A DNA stretch of 64,000 nucleotides from Phalacrocorax aristotelis. Its lineage: Eukaryota > Chordata > Aves > Suliformes > Phalacrocoracidae. Made by a program: the position numbers and the translations under genes. The notes beneath the pieces were generated by a model, which saw only the letters and a program-made list of their open reading frames with translations, did not search any database and had not been told where the DNA came from. Below, in pieces: positions 37,661 through 51,900 of the stretch; the stretch's first letter is position 1; every line of letters starts with the position of its first letter. The stretch lies in the NCBI RefSeq assembly GCF_949628215.1, contig NC_134280.1, forward strand, positions 1,064,501-1,128,500. Reading direction: 5' to 3'.

Positions 37661-40600
37661 CTGCAACGTTTGGAGCGGAAGCTTGATGCAGAATATGGAG
37701 CTGAAGGGATAATTTTTAGGTGGCTGTATCAATGGGAGGATTTCTTAAAAGATTTTCCTTCTGTAGGCATACAATGTCTGAGATTAGTAAGTGTCTTAAT
37801 TATTTTATCTCCGTGCTGATGAGGAAATTTGCTGCTGCTTTTTCTGCGGCGAGAAGGCAGACAAAACCCAGCCTGGTTTGCTCCCGCAGGATTTCCTTTT
37901 TTTGTAGTTCGTTACCAGGCCGCTGGGCTGATTTGAACCTAACTTTTTTGTTTGTACCGTCTTCTCCAGAGTTGCTCCTTCAGTGCACCGATGCATAAGA
38001 ATGGAGTGTGTTTGCTTTATTTGCCTAAAAGTCACGTTTCTATTTCCAGCGAAGCCCAGGCACTCGCGCTGTGGGCTGCCCCGTTGCTCCTCTCCGGAGC
38101 CAGGCACCTTTCTCCTCCTGGTGTGGAAGGATGAGGAGGTTGCGCTAAGGCATAATTTTCCAAAACACTCTAGGGTTTACAAACTTGACAAATAAAAGCA
38201 GGGGGGAATTCAGGTCAGGTGTTTGCTTATACAGTACATTGTATTCGACTCGTGACATTTATTTTAAGCTTTGTTTGTCCGAGGGCCTGGATAACGTACG
38301 TACGCTGTGCATGTGTTATGCTTCCAGTTCCATAAAACTCTGCTCGTCTGCAATAATTCTGATATAATTCACAACTGGTGGCTTAGGGACGAGAAAGCGT
38401 CGCGGCGTGTCCTGAAGCCGCCTTCCCTGAGCGTAGCGCTGGGGAGATGAATGACCGCAGGCACGAGACCCGCGTAGGAGCTTTATTAGTTTTGGAATGC
38501 AATCAGCAACACTTGCTTCCTTAGTCCTTTACCTAATTATCCTCATTGCATGTGTCACATACACAGAGAGCAGCCAGGAGGAATTTGCGTCTCGGGTAGG
38601 CAAAGCTAGAAAATTTGTGTTTTACGTGATTTTTACCCTTCTGACTCTTCTTTAGTGGTAGAAATCCCTGTACTGGCTGCATACATAAAAGCGCTTCGGA
38701 TGTACCTGTAGCTGATTTTTTATGTATAAGTAAACTCGCTGCTGCATAATCTGCACTTGCTGAAATGTTAGCCCTAAGTAACCTTTACAGCTGGTTGTGG
38801 TGCAGAGGGAGATGTTGGTATTCATGAATGTTTTGACATATTTGACATTTTCTATATGGTGTGCTCTTTCTCTGTTTTTCTGATTTCCTCCTGTCTTTGC
38901 CCCCCTATTTTAGCAGTAAATAGTAGCCTTCGCCAGGCTGTTGTGGTTTGGGCTGGTTTGGAGGCAGAAGGGTGGATCTGCAAAGAAACTTAAGCTTTGT
39001 GGTTTTGCTTTTTTTTTTTTTTCTTAAATTTATTTTATTTCAAAGCATGTGCCTAGGTAAATAATGGGATTATTGCATTTTAATGCGGTGCAACCATGAC
39101 CAGAAGAGCTCGTTTTGACAAAACAGGTGATTTGTGGTCTCTCTCAAAAGAAGCATGCCCGGCATACAGATCTGTAAAAATCTGAAGGCGAGGGATTTCT
39201 GCATAACTAGAACTTAATGCAGATGCAGTATAAATGTATTAGGTTTATTACAGCACTAGCAAGGCAGCTTTGCTTAATTCAGCAAGGTGATTTGTGATTG
39301 CTTGAGTTTCCAATGCAACGTTTGCTGCAAGGCGGGGAACGTGCCGGGCCGCGGAATGACTGATGATAAAGCTCATTTTGGCTAAATGTAAACGATACGT
39401 TAGCTGAATAGGCCTCGTGCCTGTTCCGATAACTTCTAATTTTTTTTCCCACCTCTCCGTACAGCATTTGGTACGAACCCAAGTCTCGTTAGTAAATTCG
39501 GGACCTTTGCTAGGATGAGGGAACCTCCGTAGCGCGAGGCGGGTGTTTTGGCCAGTTCACATTTTTCTCCTCAGCTCCGTCTCGCGACTGAGCAGCTTTC
39601 AGGGCGCAGGAAGGGTTTAACGCAGACAAACGTTTCTATTTAGAAGAAATGATACTTGGGCAGCTTTTGCATGTAGACGCGCAGCTTTCTCACGCAAACG
39701 CCCTTGGTGGGAGCAGAGCCCGGCTCCTCTGACCCACCGCGGCGGTGGCTTTTGGCAGGGGGTGGTTGTTGCTCCATGCGCTGGGTTAATGCTCTAAATC
39801 GCAGCGCTTCAGGTTTGGCGACTGAAGTAATGGCCTTAATAGGACAAATCTGCTCTACAGCACTGGCAGAAATAGCTTTTAATGCTTGTTGCATCTCTTA
39901 TCAAAGGCATAGGGGCTCGCACACGCTCATAAATACTCAACTATGTTACTCAGCTAATTTTTCTCAACTAACTTGGTTTTTCACAGAGACATCAATCCAA
40001 AAATTTTAATTATTCTATCGTTGTCATGTTCCATGCAAATTACGCAGCGGACTATAACAACCGAGTCAGAATTGCAGACATTAAAACATAGCTGTAATGC
40101 CATTGTAAAATGAAGGGCAAAAACTCCTTCCTGCGTGCTGCCATTCTCCAACAGAACTTTTAAAAATGGTTGGGGTTTGTAATCACTAAATCCTGAGAAA
40201 GCGCCTACGTTTAGTTACCGAAACAGCTGCTCAACTGGCAATTTGGCAATCGTGTGTATTAGATCCCAGGGCGGGATGTCCCTGATGCGCGCCACGGTGT
40301 GCAGCAAGGAAGAGGCTAGGCCTGCGCTGACGGCACATCTCTCTTAAATGGTTAAGGTAGGTACCTTAAACAAGAAACCCTCCGGCTTCTTCATAAAGAA
40401 ATAAAGCGAAGCGACAAGCTCTGGAGCAAAACTTGAAAGGCCAACAACGAGGGGCTCTGCTGCGGGAGGGGCGAGCGGGTGCCGTCAGCCCCTCTGGAAA
40501 TGTTCTGACTCTGGGGAGGGAACGTCAGCGTGGGCTCAGGTCATGGCGTGGGGCGTGGAACCACTGCGGGAATAGGGTGGGCCTGCTTTTTGGGTGAAAA

Positions 40601-43600
40601 ACGGTATCTGAATTTCCACTCGGTTGTGGATTCCACTCGGTCTGGGCTTGAGAACAAGCCACGGCGCTTGACGGACGAAGCGCGGCCGGGATGCTGTGTC
40701 CCAGCGGATCCCCCGCACGGGGCGAGGAGGGAGCAGCGCCGGAGCCCGCTCAGGGCTGGCAGAAGGAGCACGGCCGCAGCGAGGTCCGCTCTGCCCGTCG
40801 CGGCGGGCGCCCGCAGCTTTACGGCAGCCGTTCCCGTGCCTCTTTGGGTACTTAGATGCGTCCTGGGAAACTGCGAGCACGAGGGTTTGGAAAGGAAAGG
40901 TGCAGCCTGCAGAGCCCCTCGCTGCACAGAAGCAGGGTGCCATGCTTCTCCCGCGCAGTCGCCTCTCTGCCGAGCTCTGCCGGAAGGTTCTGCGGGTGAT
41001 GCGCTACCTCTGACGTACAGGAATCGCTCTTTTTTAACACCGACGTGGCTCGTTCTGTAGGATTGCTTCTAAATGTTATTCTGAGACTGTTCCCAAGTTT
41101 GTACGGGCTGACATTTTTTTGTCCCAGATATTTCTCCTGTTTTTATCTCCGCTTGCTCCTCGTTGGCTGCCGCGACAGCTCCTCACCTCCGGGTGGGAGG
41201 GCAGGGGAGCAGCTCGCCCTGGCAGCGGTGACAAGGCCGCTCTGCTCCCCGAGGCGGCTGGGGTGGGTGCTCCCTGCTCCGTGCCCTCTCCCTGCAGTGG
41301 GGTGCAGCCCGGCTGTGGGGGGCTCAGCCTGGAGGGTCCCACCGGCAGCCTCCCCTGGCATCAGGGGGTCGCTTTGCAAAGCACGGCTTAGCAAGTATCC
41401 TCACAAACTCTGGGTTTTTTTTTTTTAATCTCTCTCCCCAGTTCCAAAAGTCCTTTATGTGAGCAGCCGTACCGTCAGTAAGTTGTTGGGTGATTTTGTT
41501 TCAGAGCCGTTTAAGTAGTTTAGGATCCTTAGTTTTGACAAATTAACTCTTCTGTTGTAAGAATGGCAAACGTAGAAGCATAAAAGCAGGAATTTGCTGA
41601 GTCCATGGAAACCGAGCTCACTGCTCCTCTGAACAGTGCTTTTCGTGTGCTTTTGTGACTGAAGTTACTTAGTGGAGGTTCGGGGCTATCCTGTTTTCAA
41701 AACACAACGTCCCTGCAGCTGCAATTAAGCGTTTTGAGAAGCTGAGTGATTAGATGCTCTAGTGAGCGGGGTTGGTTTTTATTTCTTTCCTGTTTTAATG
41801 TAAAATTGGGTGTTTCCCGGGATGATGTGTCAAAATAACATGGCTGTGATTCTTGAGAAGCGACATGACTTCCAGTACCTGGCTGTAAATATTGCTTTAT
41901 AACAGGAGTCTGATCTTACAAACCTCAGGCACACAAGTATACTGGCATTGATAAACTTCTGAAGCTAAGGACTTGTTAGCATAGCATCGTACCACCATAT
42001 ATATCTATTGCAAATGGCAGAGGCTCCCGAGGAATAGAAAGCTCAAACCATGGATTTATGGCACTTCTAGCAAGAATAATCTGCTGTGTAACGGAGAGCA
42101 TAAGCAAGGACAATAAAACACGGTTGCGTCCATTACAAATTAATTTCAGGTTATATACTGATGTCTTTTCTCCTAAAAAACCTCCATAAAAATGGACCTT
42201 TGTGCTAATTCCTGAAGACGGAGCTTATAGAACTTAAAGAACTGTAAAAGTTTTACTTCATTTCATTTCCTAACGGAAACAAATACATTTCACGTGTTCG
42301 TGTTACTTCTGTAACCACCTGTAAGCGAGCAATAGGGCTAGGACGGAGAAATACGTATTTTCTACAATGCATTTGTTTCAGAGTTGGATTTTTAGCAGGT
42401 TTGCAAAGCAAATATGAAATAATGGCATAAAGTTATCTGGAAAAATGATTGATATTAGCAAAACCAGCGCGAGGTGGTGAGCTAAAATGGATTACAAACA
42501 TCTGCTATCTGTTCCTCTGCTAAAATCTTAGGAAAGATAGATACAGGTTTGGTAAGCGAAGGGCTGGATAGAAACCGTGGTTTCTGTGATTCTAGGAATA
42601 CCTGTGCCATGGAAAACTTGGCCAGGTTTATTTTCTCTAGCGATCAGAGGATGTACCGGCCCCGAGAACATTTACAGGTGTTTCTGCACTGGAGCGCAAT
42701 TTCAGAAAGAAATCCTGTGTTGTTTTTGTTCCTACATGCACAATTCCTCTACAAGCTGGGCAAATATTTAGTTGGGATTAATGCTGCAGGGTTCTTTATT
42801 CAGACAAAGAGGAAAATAAAATAGGAGCAGTTAGTTCTTTTAATGCAGAAGAACCCACGCCATCGAATCCACTGTTTCAGACTGAATTACGAGTCAGTGC
42901 AGGGGAATGGGGACGGTGGCAACATGTTTGAACTTTTAATGCCGTGCCTCACAAAGTCTTACTGGAAAGAGTAACGAAGAGGGTCCGGGCTGTTAGCACC
43001 TTGGCGCGGCTGGAAGCCAGCGCAGGACCAGGAGCAGAGCACCGCAGGGCTGCCGCCTCTGGGCGCCCGAAGCCTCGGTGTTGAGCTCAGGGTGCGCGAG
43101 CATCTGCACTGGTGGTTTGGAAGACAAACAGCAAAGGTGTCACGTTTCTAGATTAAATTAATGTGGGTTGTTTTTTTTTTTTTTTTTCAAACAATCAGGG
43201 TAGTTAGAGATTACCGGTACGTGTAGGGCCCTATGGAAACTGGTAAGTGAATTCAGCCTGCCCTGACTCCCTGAGACAAGCCGGGCCTAGGAATTAGGGC
43301 CAGGCTCAGGATTACTTCATTTTCCAGGTTAACTCTTACTTTGCTGCCGAGTGCAGAAATAATGCAGACCATGGATATTAGTGAGAAGGAAGTAACTTTA
43401 AAGAAAAGATGTTAATTTGGAGCTGGAAGGAAACGTAAGGGACTTTAATGAGCTTGTCGGGGGCATGCGGACAAAGTTAAATGTGCAATGGGCTTTGAGG
43501 TGGGAAGGCAAGACGGAGCAGCCCCATCTTTCCGAGCACAGGAGTCCAGTAGGACGAAACGCTGAGGAGCCTGTTTAAATGTGGTGGTTGTATTTGCGAT

Positions 43601-45842
43601 AGAGTCAATATTAACATTTCTATTAAACTCGTACCGTCGCTCCTGCTGGTGCAGGATAGTTTCCTGTACTGCCTGTGGCTCTTTGCGGAAGCCAGTGGCC
43701 GTAAAGTACGGCAGGTGATGGAAGCGAGTACGTCGTGACTGTAAAGTGGTAAAACTTCCCTGTTTAACCCAAGCGGCTTTTGTCTGGATGCTTTTTCATG
43801 GATTCTGTTCAGGCAACAGCCTCTTTGCATGGATATTTCGCAGGATCCAGTTTTAATGAGAAAAATAATTCAGGTGTGGCCGCTATTAGCTCATGGAGAA
43901 TATTCACTGCCAACTCATAAAACCTTTGGAAAACTGATTTTTAAATGAAAGTGTTAATGTAGCCCTAGCATGTTGTTGCAGAAATGTATAATTTTATTAC
44001 TCCGTGCCATTTGAAAAGACCTGTTTTCAAATCCTGCTCGAGTCACAAACAGAAGTGATCTTGAGAGTCCTCCTAATCCCTACTGGATATCCCTCTGTTT
44101 CATAAATAATAATAAAACCTCTCTGCCACACGGTTTGGCACAGCGAGGCACGATTGGCAGCCTCGCCGCAGCAGAGGGCTGGGGCTGGGTGAGCAGATGT
44201 GTTGCAAGTCTGCTCCATGGTGCAGTGGCACAGCTGTGCGAGGAGGCTTGTACAACAAATGGATGCATGGGCTTGGCTCCAGTTCGCAGTTCCTCCAGCT
44301 AGGCATCTTGGAAGCAGTAGAATCTATAAAGGTAAGACATGAGCCAGTGCTTTTTCTTTGCACTATTTGTAAATAGCAGCGTAAACAGATGATACCGCGG
44401 AACTGTCTTTAATGAATGTGTTTTGCATAAACAGTCGTATTGGAAGATAATGGAGAAAAAGGAACAGTTGCTCATGTAAAAAGTACTTGGTAATTAAGCT
44501 TAGAGAAACTTTGTGGGAAACCGAAGGCTGTGATTTTTGTCAGAAGCGATGGTTCACTTCCAGTGTCGGCGGTGCTTTGCTAATACCAAATGCCAACGCG
44601 CTCCTCTAACCCCCTCTCTGAGCGGAGGGGTGACATCCCTGCAGTGACGGGCTGCGGAAGTGTGGGACCAAGGGGAGGTGACCTCGTGGCGTGTCCGTTC
44701 CCTTACCCGTGATGCCGAATCCCGCGCATCTGCCGAAGGCATAGCGGCGGCGCGCCGAGAGCACCGAGGCCTGGGTGTGGGACCCCAGACGTGCGGTTAC
44801 CGTCGTGCCCAGCAAACGCCTCTGGAATTAACTCAGCTATTCGCACCCCTGACGTGGATCTGGGGTCTTTGGTCAATTTTAGCTGGGCGCGGTGGTCCTG
44901 CGGCCCCCGCACGGGGGGGCTGCGCCGGCAGGGGCCGAGGTGCAGCGCCCGGGATCGTACGCGCTGCCGCGAGGGCAGATGCTCGGCAGGAGTAATGCAT
45001 CCATGTCTGCAGCCCGTCTGTCTTGCAATGGTTTTGGCAGCTCCTGCGGCGTCAGGGGAGAGCAGTACCTGGTGACCACTAGTGCAACGAGCAGGATAAA
45101 TTCAGAAATCTAAACGAGCCCTTGCAGAAGGGAGCCGAAATCTGAATATTTTGCTGATCATTTTTGTAGGCGTCTCCACTGCTGGGCTCTTGTGAAGTTC
45201 ACGTTCCCTCTAAATGTATTAAAATGTGTGACTTCATTTGTTAACTCATCCTTTTCTCTAAGGTGTTTGCAAAGCCGGCGACCTTCTTTGCAGGAACATG
45301 CAATAGACGGAGCTGTTAGAGGATGGCTGCCTCTTCCAGCTCTTTCACGGACGGTAACCTTGGCTGTACGCTCTGTGCCCTTTTTGGGCTTTTCGGAGTG
45401 CCTTTGTTTCCTCCTCCCCAGGTCGAGCTCACTGAAAGCCAAGGCACGTGACTTCCCGCAGCAGAACCGAGGCAGCCTGCCAGCCTTGGTCCGGGCTCAG
45501 GGCGAGTTTGGTTGGGTAGACGCAGCAGTTAAGGCAAATACCCCGCGTAACCTCCGGCCCCCGTCCCTCCTTCAGTGACAAAGCAGCATTTGCCGTGCTG
45601 TCAAAACAAGGCGGTTTTACCTAACGAGATGGGGAGGAAAAGTGCCTTCCCTGTGACTTACTGAGGTTTTTTCATGATTTTAATCAAGCGAGTTAACACT
45701 TGGATAAAGGGAAAGCTTTACTTTCAATTGTCTGTCCATGTTTTAATTTTAGGTTTTTTTCTGTACCGTGGCAGTAGTTAGTCTCATGTGTCAAAGGCTG
45801 TTTCCACAATTATGGTTTGCCTAATGGTCCTTTTGTTATAAT
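37661..45842. other. Downstream gene desert, part 1
   Basis: There is no recognisable gene. Homopolymer T-runs occur at about 39009-39023 and 43170-43188. An inverted repeat TTAAGGTA/TACCTTAA lies at 40352-40369. Moderately GC-rich patches at 40640-40990 and 41160-41370 give overlapping open frames on both strands. A possible ancient SINE-like relic lies at about 43990-44140. Confidence 0.5.
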
Positions 45843-45915
45843 TCATAGGCTAATAGAAGTCAGAGATGGAAAAGACCTATTAGATTATTGAGTCAATGCC
45901 CTGCAAATGCAGGAT
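45843..45915 (-). mobile_element. Possible old CR1-type 3' end
   Basis: TTCATAGGCTAATAGAAGTC followed by AGAGATGGAAAAGACC and a TCAATGCCCTGC motif resembles the reverse complement of a diverged CR1 terminus. It is much more decayed than the other copies here. Confidence 0.4.
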
Positions 45916-48900
45916 ATAATCTCCTATATAGAGGATGTATCGGATATTATTATACAGATTTTACACTTGATCCTAGCTAAATTATGGTTAGTAGTCATTC
46001 GATTCCTTGAACGGTGTAATAACAATAGCTTAATTTCAGGTTTTGGGAGAGTATATCTGTATTTAAGTTTACCATTTAGCATTTCTCTGTATTGCCTGTG
46101 GATGTGCATACTTTCTGAAGGAAAGATTATATATTCCTGACAGGCAGGACTCTGTGTGTGTGTGTGAACCCAAAATCCATCAAATATCTCTAAAAAAGCC
46201 TTTACATTTTCCTGGGTTAAAGCACTGCAAAATACCAACTTTGTAGGGAAAAGAAAGCTGAAGAGGGAAAAATCCTCATCAACATAAGCATCAGCAGTAA
46301 ATCTTTATGGAACCCACCTGGTTTTGCTTTGTTTTCCAGCTGAACTTTGAACGCCTCTGGTTTTGGGCACAAGCGAACTCAAAATATAAAGGGAGACTTG
46401 CTTTTAAAAATAAAAACCACCACCACCACCAAAATACCCGCAGAGAGCAAACCTCCACAAGCCTACCTTAGCGATTGCATCTCGGGAAGTTCAGTCGGGT
46501 GCAGGAGCGAGCCCCCTGCGCGGTGCAGGGGGCGGCGGGGGCAGCGGGTGGGCGAGGGGAGCCGCGCTGCCCCGGGGGGGCCGTGCGCTGAGCCGGCGCA
46601 CTCGGGTCCCTCCTCTGCTCAGGTAGCCGCCGCAGCAAGGCTGCCCGTAACGAAGCTGCCGATAATAGCGAAGCAAATACGCATCAGCGGCGGCCAAGTG
46701 ACCTCAAGTTCTGCTCACGTCTGGAAGCCGACGCCGCAGCGTTTGAACCCTGGGTTCCAGTGGATTAAACCTGTTGCGGTTTACCTTAGCCTCATTAAGA
46801 TCACGTGGTTCACGCTAACGAGCTGCCGGGAGGGCTGTCGGTTTAGTTACCCTGTGCTCCATGTATCTGGAACTTAGGGAGGTAGGGTGTTCTAGCATTG
46901 GGCGCCTTGGCAAGGCCTTGCTCAAGTCAGACCTGCCGCTTGTCCCGTTCCTGCTAAGCCAGAGACCATCAACGTAGGAACCACTAAGGCTTGGGCTTGA
47001 GCAGAAACCTTACGGGCTGAGTGGTAACGCTCCATTTGGTATCTTCTTGGGTATTCCTGTGTAATTACATACTCCCTATGTCTGCTTCATATTTTTAATC
47101 TATTAATTTTCATATGACTATTCAGAAGAATCAACATAACTGACGTGCGCGATGCAACAGGTCGCCTTCGGCTCCTCCTTCATCTAACACCCTCCTCTCC
47201 CTGTTTCTTTTGGTGCGTGGTGAGGTGTTCAACTAGCGCCACGTGTGTGTGCTCGGTGCGTGATGAGCCTCCGACCGCAACGTGTCTCGACCCGTCAGCT
47301 CCGCGCAACCGCCAGCAAGGTCTGGGCTCCTCCTCGCTCTTTGAGAAGGTCTGAAGAAGTGGTACTTGTTTGAGTGGGGTGAATTAAATGTCTTTCCTTC
47401 TGTCACTTACATGAACTGATTTAATACGCAGCGTATGAGGCTGCTCTGCTTCCGTCAGAAGAGCTCGGGGCCAGGACTAGTGCTGTTCTAAGCAATGTCT
47501 CCCTGTTTTGGGAAAAAGGAGCTGTAGTAGGGAGTTGTCCCACAGTTTGGGAAGCACTTGGAAAAGTAAGAGCTGGAGTGGGAAGGGCACGTTGACTTAA
47601 AAGGCTGTAATTAAAAGACAGATAGGCTTTGTTGACTCTGAAAGCTGTAATTAAAAGATGGATAGGTTTCCTCCAGGGCAAAGATAAGGCACAATTTTTC
47701 AGGTCTGAAGAAACTGCCTGTTCCACTTGGAAGTTCTTCACTGGGGGCTCTCGGTCAAAACCCGTTACGTGGTCAAAGACAGCCACCGCAATGCTCCTCT
47801 TTGTGTGTTAGATTATGCACAGCCTTAGCTGCTTTTCCCACAGCCGACTGAAGGCCTCTGGTACTCAACCTGTGGGATTTACAGTAAATCTGCTGTCGGT
47901 TGTTCTCAGACCTTGCCTGCAACAGATTTCCCCAACGCTAGAGCTGCAGGGCGTGCAAGGAGACCTCGGTAGCTCCGACAGCGTGTGAGAACGTGGCGGT
48001 GTCCTTGCTGAGAGCCCGAGGCACGGCGTAAGCGACGGGGGCTCAGCCGATGGCTGAAGTCGCGTGCCTGGCCAACGCGCGCTGAAGGAGTAGCTGTGGC
48101 TGTCCTCCTCTTGTTGGGTTCTTTTTTGGCATACTTCAGCTGAACTGAGTTTGATTACGTAAAGTTAATCTATGATATAAATTTGACCTCCAAGTTGTTT
48201 TCAGTACTGTTTTCATCCGCCTTTCCTATAATAAATTTCTTGTGTAATAGCTCAGTAAGAGAGTCTGGATGTTCTGCTTTTAAAAACCAGTTGTCATCAA
48301 ATATGTGGGAAAAATTGGAACGTAAACATGAGCATTGCAAAGACTGAGCGGAAAGTTTTGAGATTTTTAGGTGGAATTGTAGAAGTAGAAATTATTACAG
48401 CAATAGCTTTACTTTATAATCTCATGTATCTAAAAAGAGAAGTCAATAACATACTATTTTACAGCATTTTTCTTCCTGTGAGTATTACTGCAGGAACCCG
48501 TCTGAGCCTTACAGGTATTATCTTGAAGAGAATAACACAGAGGTGTTTCTCGAGAGTTATGTTAAGCACAAAAATCATTCTATATAGCAACGTGCAACTT
48601 TTAATACAAGTTGACCGAGACCATTTATTTCAAAAGTGAGTAGAGACTCTGGGTACCTGCACCTCGCACATTAGAGGTACGACTGGCTCCCAGGGGGAGA
48701 TGTGTAAGGAGTCCTCTACCACTGAGATATTCTGAAGTTACGTGCATAGAAATGCTCGCTCTTCGTGAAAATGTAACCTTCTCATCTTGGCTGGATTGAT
48801 GAACAAGCAGGAGGGCTTTTTAAAATGTCTGTGTTTCTAGGGTTTATCTGGTTGCTATGATGGGCATTGATTTTTCTACAAAAGGATTTGGTTTTTAAGC

Positions 48901-51900
48901 GTGCTATTTCAAATATGAAGAAGATAGGCGTGGTGTGGCTTTTCCCCTCTTCCTTGGTTTGCAGTTTCTGCAGCTGATCTGCACGGTACCAAGGTGACGG
49001 TGAGGAAGAAAGCTCAGAGTAAGGTAGGGCTGATACTTCACATAAGGAAACCGATGATTTTCCTGATGGGTAGCGAGGAGTGCTTGGAAAAATGTGCCGA
49101 GGGGACATCTTTCTGCATGGCATAGAAAGGGTTTTCTACTTTGTGAGCACATTCCCCCTGTAGCAGGTACGCTTACGGAGTCTTCACAATGCCCTTTACC
49201 TGTCAAACTGTATTTGATCTAAGTTTTCCTCCTCAGGGTCTGTAATAAGCTTTAAAAACAATATATGAAGTATGCCTTGAGGACCCCAAGACATTGGGAG
49301 CCAGGGCTCCTGAAGCATTAATAGGGGAAAAAGTGCTGCGTCTCCTGGAGCCGTTTGTGCTCACCCGCTGTTGCAGTGTGTGTCTGAGCAGCCTGTAGCA
49401 TAGCATGCTCATGGGCAACGGAATTCTGTTCTGTTTTGGGGTCAAAAAGAGTGGATTTCTCTCTTCTACTGATTGCCCCACCTGGACAGTCACTAGGCGA
49501 ACATTTACAACTCGGATGATGTAATGCAATTAAGCCTCCCCCGTAACAATCTGATTTGCCTATCTCGTTATAGAGAGTGACACCATTAGAAGACATGTGT
49601 TGAAGCTTTCAAAATGATTACGGTATGTGAAGATACAAAGGACATGGATGATAAAATTTGTTAGAGCTTAGATGCCTGCCGTAGAAGTGTTGTGCGCAGA
49701 TTCTCATGAACAGCTTAGTCCTGTAGCTGTCCGCGGAGGAGAATAACAGATTATGAAGGACAAAGTTGCAGCTGCAATAACATTCTAGCTTGAAGTTTAA
49801 TTGCATTTATTAATAGGAATAGGGGCTTCTTTTTTTTTTTTAATTTTTTTTTTAAACCAGAAGCCAAAAATCTGAGAAAAATCTTCTAAAATAAGTTTGC
49901 TTCTGTTTTCCTCGTACATATACACGCGTGAGGGTCAAAGGTAGGGTGAGTGCAGAGTGGAGGCTACTTCAAACCTTTGCATTCCTGCAGAGCAGTCGGG
50001 GCCGATCAGCTCCTAGGGTGAGCTCAGATGGTTGTGAGGGTGTTTTGCTATACCTTCTGCTCCCTGTGCTCTTGGGGAAGTTAACCCCCCCACCCCCCCG
50101 ACTTTCAGGGCAAGGCTTCCCCGTCGCTAGCAGGGGAAGCCGGCACGGTGGGACGCCTCCGGGGAGGCGCTGGGGAGGGCACCGGGGGACGCCTCCGACA
50201 CCTGCGGCGGCTTCGGGCAGCCTGAGGTTCCTCGCAGCTGGGAGTGCTGGGAACTGCTCTGGCACAGTTTTTGAGACCCTTCCTCCTGATGCACCTGGGA
50301 CCTGTGTCAGACGGACGAAACCCAGCTCGTGCCGCTCCATTCCCACGGAAGCTCCGTCTAAGTCAAAACCACGCTCGCTGCGGGTGCAGCACCGTGCTTT
50401 TCTCCAACCCAGTGTTTGCAGCTTGTTATAACAATCCTCCTTTTTGGATGCCGTAAGTGAAATCCGTGTCTTTTTTCACTGCTCGTAAATAATGTTACAG
50501 TAACAATTGCGGTTCCGTGCAGAAGGAGAAAAATAACTAATGAGAGATCTCTAATTCCAGGTTTCTAAAGGGGAGTTGCTGTAAACATCTATGAGTCAAA
50601 AATAATTAAATGCAAATCACAAAAGTACTTCCGAGTGGTTTAATTTTTGGGCTGAGAAGCCAGGAAACACCCTCTGCCCTGATGTGGCTATGGCATAGGA
50701 TTTTATAGACAAGAGTCCTGTACAATATTTTCAGTGTTAGAACTATTGAAGCAGTAAGTTGAAGTACTCTTGCACTACTAGGACTGGCAAATTTATGGCT
50801 TGCCCACCTCCTTTATCTCAGTAGAAAAGCACATAAATTACAAAATGAGGCTGTTTGTTATTTTTGTAGTTTTTTTTTTTAATCTAAGGTCCATGCCTGA
50901 TCTGTTTAAAACGCTGCAGCGAAAGTTAAGGTATAGAAATTACATGCTGGCTGTAATATTTCTCACCGTATCGAGTCTGACCTTGTTTCGCTAGACCTGA
51001 TTTTAATACACTGGTAGCACTTGCCTCGTGGTAAAAATGATACTTTATCCTGACAACTGGGGCTCGTTCTTCTGGGAAAGCAGCGAGCGATTCTGCTGAC
51101 TTAATAGGGGAGTCTGCTGAATGTGCCTTTCGGATGCGAAAGGGCACGTGCGGCTCCTCGGACCCGCAGGTACGTGTGTACACAGGCTGCGCGATCCTCG
51201 GCCGGGAGAAGAGCGGCTGTCAGTCTTGAGGGGAAATAGTTGAGGTTTCTGTTAATAAAGGTAAAGGCCAAGAGTGGCCAGAGCGAAGTGAGGGTCCGCG
51301 GGAGGCGGGCGAGGACAGCCGCTCTGCCCACGGCCGCGCAGGCAGAGCATCCGGAGATCATCCGCAGACTTCTCGGATGCGGCCGCTTGCCTGCCGTCCG
51401 TCCGGTGCGCGTTTGTGCTGCCTCGTACCAGCCGCCGTACAAGCACGTAGCCTTGTTTTCTGGTCCGTGCGGTGTCACGGATGACGTCAGCCGCTGTACC
51501 GGTGCGGTGTACCTGGTAGCTGCGGGCTCAGGAATCGGATGCACGGCCGTACCGTCTTTAAAAGCATTTAATGGAAGCGTTCGTTTCGGCAAGTGAAATG
51601 CAAAAAGCATTCAGTTGCTTCAGGAATGACTGTTGCTCTGTCCCCAGCTGACTTGCAAACACTTCTTAGGCAAGGCGAACCCTTGTTTTTTTTTTTTGAA
51701 ACGTATTAGGTTTGAAGCCATGGGTCAGCCCTCATCCCGAAATGAGTAATAAAATATTTCTCAAAATCAACGAGAGCAAAGCTGGGATGCAACTAGTAAG
51801 GTGGAAGTTGGGGTTTATTTTCTTTATGAGCTTCTTTTACTGTGCTCGGTCATATTTGGAGGCGTATGGTTACATTTGGAGGTATACGCTTGATCCTTAG

